Positions 38,736-45,335 of a stretch of DNA of 45,335 nucleotides are shown piece after piece. Each line of letters begins with the position of its first letter. Position 1 is the stretch's first letter. The position numbers and the translations under genes are program-made. The DNA lies in the NCBI GenBank assembly GCA_964435775.1, contig CAYTAP010000013.1:1-45335 (forward strand), written 5' to 3'. Origin of the DNA: CAYTAP01 sp964435775. GTDB taxonomy: Bacteria > Planctomycetota > Phycisphaerae > Tepidisphaerales > Tepidisphaeraceae. The notes under the pieces were generated by a model. The model was not told where the DNA came from and searched no databases. It saw nothing but the letters and a program-made list of their open reading frames with translations.

Positions 38736-41022
38736 CATTCGCCAGTTCAAACCGACGCTTTACTTCCTGATCCTCCTGGGAATGAGCGGGTTCGCCATCG
38801 CGGCCGAGTCGCCGACGCTCTGGGTCCTCAGCGTCGGCGCCGTCCTATTCAACGCGTATCTCGTCAAAAGCAAGCTGTTTACGCCCCTGCCGCGAATCGT
38901 GGCCAATGCGATCACGCTGATCCCGCTTGCATATGTCGCGCTTCAGATCCACTCAGGGACAACGCCTGTGCTGGCGGTGGGACAGTTCCTGGTGTTGCTG
39001 CAACTGGTGAAGCTCTTTGAGCAGCGCGCCAACCGGGATTACGCGCAGCTTCTCGTGCTCAGCCTGCTGCTCATGGTGGCGGCGTCGATCAACACCGCAA
39101 GCCTCTTTTTCGGGCTCATCCTGATCGTTTACCTGTTTGTGAGCCTGTATTGCTGTCTGCTGTTTCATCTCAAGGTGGAAACGGATTCGGCGAAGGCGGC
39201 GCTCGGGCTCGATGAGGAGAGCGCCAACCTCACAACGCTCAAACAGGACCAGCGGCGCCTGTCCAGTTCGATGCGGCGGCTGACGGGGCTGGTCTCCAGT
39301 GTGGCGATTGCGTGCGCGATCGTGGTGTTCCTCTTTTTCCCGCGCGGCACGGGTGCTGGGTTCCTGTCGCCGCTGCGGATCATGCCGGGGCAGCGTCTGA
39401 CGGGCATGAGCGATTCGGTCAGTTTCCAGCAGCTTGCGCAGATCACGCAAAACAACCAGATCGTCGGACGGGCGTGGGTCTGGAAAAATGAACAATTGGT
39501 GGCTGGCACTCAGGTGCTCCTGCTGCGCGGATCCACGTTGGATCGTTACACGGGCAAGAGCGCTGTGGAAGGGCAATTTCAGTGGTTGCGGTCACGAAGC
39601 CAGGATGATTCCCAGCAGGTTGGGGAGAATGAGGTGATTCACTTTCCGCCGGCGTCGTTTTTGGCGCCGCCGATTCCGGCGGGGGATCGATGGCGGCAGG
39701 TGATTCATCTGGATCCGAATGGCACAAACCTCCTGTTTGCCTTGCCGGGAATCGAGCAGTTCAAGCCGATCAGCCGCACGCTGGGTGTGCGATATGGACG
39801 TCGGGACGAGACGCTTCACAGCGTCGATCCGATCAACTGGCGGTTGGATTATGAGGTCATCTCACGCGGCGACTTTTTGCCGCCAACGTGGAATTATCCA
39901 GTGCAGACCAAGGCGTGGCGAGCAGACATTGATCCGCAGATCGCGGAGTTCGCGCGTCGGCCGGAAGTGTCGGGAAGCAACGCCGGCGGGCCTCTTGCGG
40001 CGCAGCGCCCGATCGATGTGGCGGTCAGTCCACTGGATGAGGCCATCGCCGGCAATATCGCGCATTATCTGCGCAAGAATTTCACCTACACGCTCGATCT
40101 TTCGGATGCCGGGGGATTGAAGCCCGACGAAGATCCACTGGTCGCATTCCTGTACCGATTCAAACGCGGACACTGCGAATATTTCGCCGGCGCCATGACG
40201 GCGATGTGCCAGTCTTTGGGCATGCAGGCCCGCATCGCCATCGGTTTCAAGTGCGATGAATACAACGCGATGGCGGGGTATTACATCATCCGCCAATCGC
40301 AGGCGCATGCGTGGGTGGAGGTTCTGACGGAAAAGGGATGGCAAAGTTTCGATCCCACCTCCAGCCGCGAGGATAACGCGGCGCTGCGCCATAACACGCT
40401 GCTGGCCAAGGCGAAACATCTCCTGGACTATCTTCAATACAACTGGGCCAATTCCGTGGTCGCGTATGATTCGGCCAATCGGGAAAACCTCATCAATGGG
40501 ATTGAAAGCAAGCTCATCGAAAGCTCCGTGGGGCGTCAGGGTGATCTGCAGCAGATTTCCAAGTGGTTCGACACCGCTCAAAGCTGGTTCCTGCGGTCGT
40601 ACCTCCTGGCGGGGCTGATGATTGCGATGGTGCTTGCGATCGTGGTCGCGGTCGCGTGGTTTTTGTATGAGCACTGGCGGCTGCAGCGCCGGGCGCAGCA
40701 CCTGGGCCTGGAAGCGCTGCCCACGGCGGTGCAGATCCGCCTGGCGCGTCAGTTGGGGTTTTTCGAGGAGATGATGAAGGTGCTGGAGCGCCACGACATC
40801 ACGCGCCCGCCGCCGCTGACGCCGATGGAGTTTTCCAACTCCCTGTCCTACCTTCCCCCCGAAGCGTATGACATCATTCATGGACTAACCCGCATCTTTT
40901 ATAAAATCCGCTTTGGCAGCGCGCAGCTTCAACCTGGACAGCAAAAGCGTCTAGCGGCGACCCTTCAGCGATTGTCGCAGGCGCTTGGAACGCCGCCACC
41001 GATGACAGGACATCAAGCTTGA
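38728..41022 (+). CDS. TgpA-type membrane transglutaminase-like protein
   Basis: 764 residues. About five N-terminal membrane helices (LYFLILLGMSGFAIAAESPT onward) are followed by a periplasmic domain. The transglutaminase core has the catalytic triad C483 in GHCEYFAGAMTAMCQSLG, H527 in AHAWVEV and D542 in FDPTSSRED. Another helix (AGLMIAMVLAIVVAVAWFL) and a DUF4129-like tail complete it. The order matches the TgpA/DUF3488-transglut-DUF4129 family of planctomycetes and others. The protein likely cleaves or crosslinks extracytoplasmic substrates; the substrate is unknown. It is divergent from the phosphoesterase gene. Confidence 0.9.
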   Translation: MYDIRQFKPTLYFLILLGMSGFAIAAESPTLWVLSVGAVLFNAYLVKSKLFTPLPRIVANAITLIPLAYVALQIHSGTTPVLAVGQFLVLLQLVKLFEQRANRDYAQLLVLSLLLMVAASINTASLFFGLILIVYLFVSLYCCLLFHLKVETDSAKAALGLDEESANLTTLKQDQRRLSSSMRRLTGLVSSVAIACAIVVFLFFPRGTGAGFLSPLRIMPGQRLTGMSDSVSFQQLAQITQNNQIVGRAWVWKNEQLVAGTQVLLLRGSTLDRYTGKSAVEGQFQWLRSRSQDDSQQVGENEVIHFPPASFLAPPIPAGDRWRQVIHLDPNGTNLLFALPGIEQFKPISRTLGVRYGRRDETLHSVDPINWRLDYEVISRGDFLPPTWNYPVQTKAWRADIDPQIAEFARRPEVSGSNAGGPLAAQRPIDVAVSPLDEAIAGNIAHYLRKNFTYTLDLSDAGGLKPDEDPLVAFLYRFKRGHCEYFAGAMTAMCQSLGMQARIAIGFKCDEYNAMAGYYIIRQSQAHAWVEVLTEKGWQSFDPTSSREDNAALRHNTLLAKAKHLLDYLQYNWANSVVAYDSANRENLINGIESKLIESSVGRQGDLQQISKWFDTAQSWFLRSYLLAGLMIAMVLAIVVAVAWFLYEHWRLQRRAQHLGLEALPTAVQIRLARQLGFFEEMMKVLERHDITRPPPLTPMEFSNSLSYLPPEAYDIIHGLTRIFYKIRFGSAQLQPGQQKRLAATLQRLSQALGTPPPMTGHQA

Positions 41023-41107
41023 TTGAAGGCGCCAGAGTGCTCGAAAATACCCGGCGTAATTGAACAGGACCCGTTTTCACAACCTCCATCCCTTTTTCAC
41101 AACCCCC

Positions 41108-42394
41108 ATGACCTCCATCATTCTCTCCATTGGCGATGAACTGGTGCTCGGGCAAACCGTGGACACCAACTCGGCGTGGCTGAGCCGGCAACTGGCGGCG
41201 GCGGGCGTGGACACCATCGCCCACTTCACGGTGTCCGACGCGCAGCATCCCATTGAACTGGCGATGCTGTATGCCGCGGAGCGATGCGATATCGTCGTCG
41301 TCACCGGCGGGCTTGGCCCGACAGCCGACGATCTCACCCGTCAGGCGCTGGCGACGGTGATCAATGCCCCTCTCGAGTTGAACGCCGAATGGTTCAAGGA
41401 AATGGAGGGATACTTCAGCAGGATCGGCCGACCAATGCCCCCCACCAACCGCATCCAGGCGATGATCCCCCGCGGTGCGCGGATGATCTTCAATCACAAC
41501 GGGACGGCTGCGGGAATCGACGCCACATATCAGTCGCCGGACCAGAAAACCATCAGCCGAATCTTCTCCATGCCGGGCGTGCCGGCGGAAATGAAGCGGA
41601 TGTTCGAGAGCGATGTTCTCCCCATCCTGCGCGTGTTATCCGGCGGCGCTGTCGTCCTCTCACGCACGCTGCACACCTTCGGCGTCGGTGAATCCGCGCT
41701 GGCCGAAAAGCTTGGCGCGCTCATGGCGCGCGATCGCAATCCGTCCGTGGGAACCACGGTCTCCGGCGGCGGCGTTTCACTGCGGCTCAACAGCCGATTT
41801 GCGACCTATGACGCGGCATTGACGGAACTCAATCGCACGGCCGAGGCGTGTCGAGGGGCTTTGGGAGATCTGATCTACGGGGCTGACGACGACACGCTTC
41901 AGAGCGTGGTCGCGGAGTTGCTGCGCGGCGCCTCCGCACCAAACGGACATGGTCCGACCGTCGCGACAGCCGAATCATGCACCGGTGGCTTGCTCGCGAA
42001 ATTGCTCACGGATGTTCCAGGCTCCAGCGCCTACTTCAAGGAAGGATTCATCACCTATTCCAACGATGCGAAAATGAGCTTGATTGGCGTCCCATCAAGC
42101 ACCCTGGAGCGATTCGGCGCCGTGTCCGAACCCACGGCGATCGCCATGGCCGAGGGAGCGCGCCGGACGGCGGATGCCGACTATGCCCTGTCCATCACGG
42201 GAATCGCCGGCCCCGATGGCGGAAGCGATGAAAAGCCCGTCGGAACGGTCTGCATCGGACTGGCCACGCGGGATGCGACCAGCGTCCGCACGTTCCGATT
42301 CACCGGCGACCGCGACATGATCCGCAGCCGCAGCGCACAAATGGCGATGACGCTCCTGCGCATGCATCTGCTTGGCAAGGCGATGCCGTTTTGA
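41108..42394 (+). CDS. cinA: CinA family nicotinamide mononucleotide deamidase-related protein
   Basis: 428 residues with two domains. The N-terminal MoCF-like domain has ILSIGDELVLGQTVDTNSAW, VVVTGGLGPTADDLTRQA and MPGVPAEMKRMFE. The C-terminal PncC deamidase has TVATAESCTGGLLAKLLTD, EGFITYSNDAKMSLIGV and SITGIAGPDGGSDEKPVG. The protein recycles NMN and may also clear ADP-ribose. The start at ATG 41108 follows from homology; no ribosome site is seen. The DUF433 gene is 13 nt downstream. Confidence 0.94.
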   Translation: MTSIILSIGDELVLGQTVDTNSAWLSRQLAAAGVDTIAHFTVSDAQHPIELAMLYAAERCDIVVVTGGLGPTADDLTRQALATVINAPLELNAEWFKEMEGYFSRIGRPMPPTNRIQAMIPRGARMIFNHNGTAAGIDATYQSPDQKTISRIFSMPGVPAEMKRMFESDVLPILRVLSGGAVVLSRTLHTFGVGESALAEKLGALMARDRNPSVGTTVSGGGVSLRLNSRFATYDAALTELNRTAEACRGALGDLIYGADDDTLQSVVAELLRGASAPNGHGPTVATAESCTGGLLAKLLTDVPGSSAYFKEGFITYSNDAKMSLIGVPSSTLERFGAVSEPTAIAMAEGARRTADADYALSITGIAGPDGGSDEKPVGTVCIGLATRDATSVRTFRFTGDRDMIRSRSAQMAMTLLRMHLLGKAMPF

Positions 42395-42407
42395 GATACT
42401 CCTCGAT

Positions 42408-42644
42408 ATGGACTGGCGACAATACATTTCAAGTAACGCGGCCATCTGTCATGGCCAGCCATGCATGACCGGCACGCGGATTATGGTCTCGGTTGTTCTC
42501 GACAACCTTGCCGCTGGACTGGACATTCCGCAAATCCTTGGGAGCCACCCAACCCTGACACCCGAGAGTATTCAGGCCGCCATCGCCTACGCAGCCGAGT
42601 TGACTCGCGAGCGCATCGTCCCTCTTGGCCCGAAGGTGGCGTGA
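42408..42644 (+). CDS. DUF433 family protein (VapB-like antitoxin type)
   Basis: 78 residues with ICHGQPCMTGTRIMVSVVLD, LAAGLDIPQILGSHPTLTPE and SIQAAIAYAAELTRE. This is the DUF433 helix-turn-helix pattern found in antitoxins paired with PIN-like (DUF5615) toxins. No toxin follows; only an unconvincing short frame starting MRRVYLLD overlaps the VOC gene. It is therefore an orphan copy here. Confidence 0.85.
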   Translation: MDWRQYISSNAAICHGQPCMTGTRIMVSVVLDNLAAGLDIPQILGSHPTLTPESIQAAIAYAAELTRERIVPLGPKVA

Positions 42645-42681
42645 TGCGGCGGGTATATCTGCTGGACCGCCGCGAAGCCGT

Positions 42682-43107
42682 TTATTCCGGCACAATCAGA
42701 CTTCCATCTTCGCACAGCTTGAATCCTGGATTCCACGCAACTTCCCAGGGATGCCCGTCGGGGTCGGCGAAGTAGCCGCCGTAGCCGCCCCACGACTTTT
42801 CCTCGGCAGGCTTGAGAAGCGTTCCACCCGCTTTCACTGCCTCGGCCAAGATGCGATCCACGTCATCATGCTGGTGGACGTTGTAAGCCATCGCGACCCC
42901 CGCGAATCCGCCGGCGTCGGATTTGATGCCGGCATCGGCCGCCAGTTGCTCTCGATTCCAGAGGGCGATGACGATTCCGCCGGCTTGGAAGAAGGCAACA
43001 TCGTCGCCACCAATGCTTGATGGCCACCAACCCAGCCGCTGGTAGAACGCGCGGCTGGTGGACACATCATGGACACCCAATGTCAGAAGACTCAGTCGCT
43101 GATCCAT
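42682..43107 (-). CDS. VOC family (glyoxalase/bleomycin resistance-like) protein
   Basis: 141 residues: LSLLTLGVHDVSTSRAFYQR, VAFFQAGGIVIALWNREQLA and YGGYFADPDGHPWEVAWNPG. The paired beta-alpha-beta-beta-beta modules and the terminal PDGHPWE motif are standard for the VOC superfamily. AAGGAG lies 6 nt before the ATG at 43107. Substrate unknown; many members bind a metal through His and Glu residues. Confidence 0.9.
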   Translation of the reverse strand: MDQRLSLLTLGVHDVSTSRAFYQRLGWWPSSIGGDDVAFFQAGGIVIALWNREQLAADAGIKSDAGGFAGVAMAYNVHQHDDVDRILAEAVKAGGTLLKPAEEKSWGGYGGYFADPDGHPWEVAWNPGFKLCEDGSLIVPE

Positions 43108-43343
43108 TGTGATCTCCTTCCAACGTATCATTGTACATTCGAAGATGCTGAACATCGCGCTGCCATTCCGGCAGACGGCAAACAGCACGGTGCTTTGTTT
43201 GGCAGAACCATCTTCCACGGCGACAACAAGCAACCGATCTTAACCAACTGCCATACAAACAGTTATGCTTATCCTGCGTGCTTCGCTTTTTACGGCACGC
43301 CTCTTGTTATGGTCAGAAGAGCGGCATCGCAGATGTCGCCATT

Positions 43344-43823
43344 ATGATGATGGTTCAATCGGATACCAACTTCCGCTTCACGCTTTTGCTCGCCAACGAG
43401 CAGGAGGAGTGGCACAACACCGTTCAGAAGCTGCTGGAGCCGCAGGGTGTCCAGACGCTGTCGGCGCGGTCCGGGCGGGATGCCCTGCGCGTGATCGAAT
43501 CGACGCCGGTGCATTTGGCGGTTTTGGATACGCAGATGCCGCAACTTGGGGGGATGCAGGTCATCCGGCTGCTGCGCGAAGTGCAGAAGGCGCCGCCGGC
43601 GGTATTGCTGGCCGAGTCGCTGACGACGCACCTGCTGCATGAGGCGCTGGGGATGCATGTCTTCAGCGTGTTGGCCAAGCCTGTGGATTTCAATGTGCTG
43701 CTTGATGTGATCGCGCGGGTGCTCAAGCGGCATTATGAATCGCGCTGGCCGGGCGGCGAGGCGGCGGAACCCGGACGAAGCATCGTGCGCCCCGGGCAAA
43801 TGGACCACACAACGGAACACTGA
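43344..43823 (+). CDS. Receiver-only response regulator
   Basis: 159 residues from the first of three consecutive ATGs. A single CheY-like receiver: FTLLLANEQEEWHNTVQKLL, VHLAVLDTQMPQLGGMQVIR (phosphoacceptor D62), SVLAKPVDFNVLLDVI (K112). The acidic pair preceding the first helix is N18-E19 instead of the usual D-D or E-D, so metal binding may be weakened. There is no output domain; the 40-residue tail is disordered-looking. No histidine kinase is adjacent. Confidence 0.85.
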   Translation: MMMVQSDTNFRFTLLLANEQEEWHNTVQKLLEPQGVQTLSARSGRDALRVIESTPVHLAVLDTQMPQLGGMQVIRLLREVQKAPPAVLLAESLTTHLLHEALGMHVFSVLAKPVDFNVLLDVIARVLKRHYESRWPGGEAAEPGRSIVRPGQMDHTTEH

Positions 43824-43945
43824 ACGGCCGGAACAACGAAACAACCCTTTTGTCACAAGGGAAGCGTCGGAGCATTCGAGTTCACTCAACGACGCTCGCA
43901 ACAGACGGAACTCAACAGTCAATACTCGTTAAAGGAGTCAGCATC

Positions 43946-44236
43946 ATGGCCAAGCTTCGTCCTCTCGGCGACAAGATTCTCATCAAGCGTCTCGAAGCCG
44001 AGTCCAAGACCAAATCCGGCATCGTCCTGCCCGACAGCGCCAAGGAAAAACCCAAACGCGGCAAGATCATCAGCCTCGGCGAAGGCAAGCGGCTGGAGAA
44101 CGGCGAGCGCGCGCCCTTCAACGTCAAGAAGGGCGACGAGGTGATCTTCACCAGCTACGCCGGGACGGAAGTCAAGATCGACGGCGAAGAGCTGATGATC
44201 ATGGCCGAGGACGACATTCTCGCGATCGTCGAATAA
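43946..44236 (+). CDS. groES: Co-chaperonin GroES
   Basis: 96 residues: LRPLGDKILIKRLEAESKTK, SGIVLPDSAKEKPKRGKIIS (mobile loop), VKKGDEVIFTSYAGTEVKID and the ILAIVE end. AAAGGAG lies upstream of the ATG at 43946. GroES caps GroEL during protein folding. No CIRCE operator was found upstream, so heat-shock control is probably not by HrcA. Confidence 0.97.
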   Translation: MAKLRPLGDKILIKRLEAESKTKSGIVLPDSAKEKPKRGKIISLGEGKRLENGERAPFNVKKGDEVIFTSYAGTEVKIDGEELMIMAEDDILAIVE

Positions 44237-44248
44237 GCAATTGATCCC

Positions 44249-44289
44249 GTAGGGTCCGCCTCGCGGACCAATTTCATCATGCACCCTAC
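44249..44289. repeat. Hairpin repeat between groES and groEL
   Basis: A perfect stem GGTCCGC-CTC-GCGGACC (44253-44269) lies within outer arms GTAGGGT (44249-44255) and ACCCTAC (44283-44289). No T-run follows, so it is probably not a terminator. It may adjust groES/groEL expression or be a dispersed repeat. Confidence 0.6.
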
Positions 44290-44324
44290 ATGGCCCGCAA
44301 CCCGGGCCGACAACAGGAGTTTCA

Positions 44325-45335
<1,011 letters not shown>

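Noticed and set aside
43824..43945. CIRCE (HrcA) operator before groES
   Set aside because: No TTAGCACTC-N9-GAGTGCTAA match. A weaker repeat (cccttttgtcacaaggg) near 43845 is not a known operator.

Overview
The window is GC-rich, densely coded bacterial chromosome. It combines YbbR, Obg, TruD, a DUF4139 surface protein, a GlmU-Prs-L25-Pth-S6-SSB-L9 block, a TgpA-type transglutaminase, CUT1 transporters with odd domain additions, and intergenic arrays of 7- to 9-nt repeats. This fits a member of the Planctomycetota, probably near Phycisphaerae; that is an inference from gene content, since no rRNA is present. The + strand end is cut inside groEL, and a 10-N assembly gap lies within that gene.

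Layout. 1-4.8 kb: end of a YbbR-repeat protein, obg, truD and aroA. A near-perfect parS palindrome then sits between aroA and a large DUF4139 protein (to 7.05 kb). 7.1-9.15 kb: a umuD-umuC SOS polymerase pair surrounded and interrupted by repeats; the UmuD homologue lacks its catalytic dyad. 9.2-13.1 kb: two related exported proteins, rpe, pgk and acylphosphatase. 13.3-17.5 kb: a degenerate metallo-beta-lactamase-fold protein, a GH78-like alpha-L-rhamnosidase and an AsmA-like protein. 17.7-24.4 kb: tRNA-Gln(UUG), a small lipoprotein, and the housekeeping run glmU (short form)-prs-rplY-pth-rpsF-ssb-rplI, followed by a TPR lipoprotein. 24.5-25.5 kb (- strand): crcB, DUF190 and a small membrane protein.

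25.7-28.1 kb: a ribose-type binding protein and permease without an ATPase. 28.4-31.5 kb: threonine synthase and GlpD. 31.6-36.5 kb (- strand): a two-gene CUT1 sugar transporter. Its first gene fuses a solute-binding protein to a MalF-like permease. Its second is a MalG-like permease whose first periplasmic loop has grown to about 340 residues and holds about five degenerate copies of a 50-residue module. No ATPase gene is nearby, so a shared MsmX-type ATPase is likely. 36.7-38.6 kb: a Tat-exported metallophosphoesterase overlapping a GDPD phosphodiesterase. 38.7-43.8 kb: transglutaminase, CinA, an orphan DUF433 protein, a VOC protein and a receiver-only response regulator. 43.9 kb to the end: groES-groEL.

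The most unusual items are the repeat-bearing MalG permease with its fused SBP-MalF partner, the inactive-looking UmuD beside a UmuC carrying an in-frame palindromic element, the parS site, and several start codons directly behind -10-like boxes, suggesting leaderless mRNAs.
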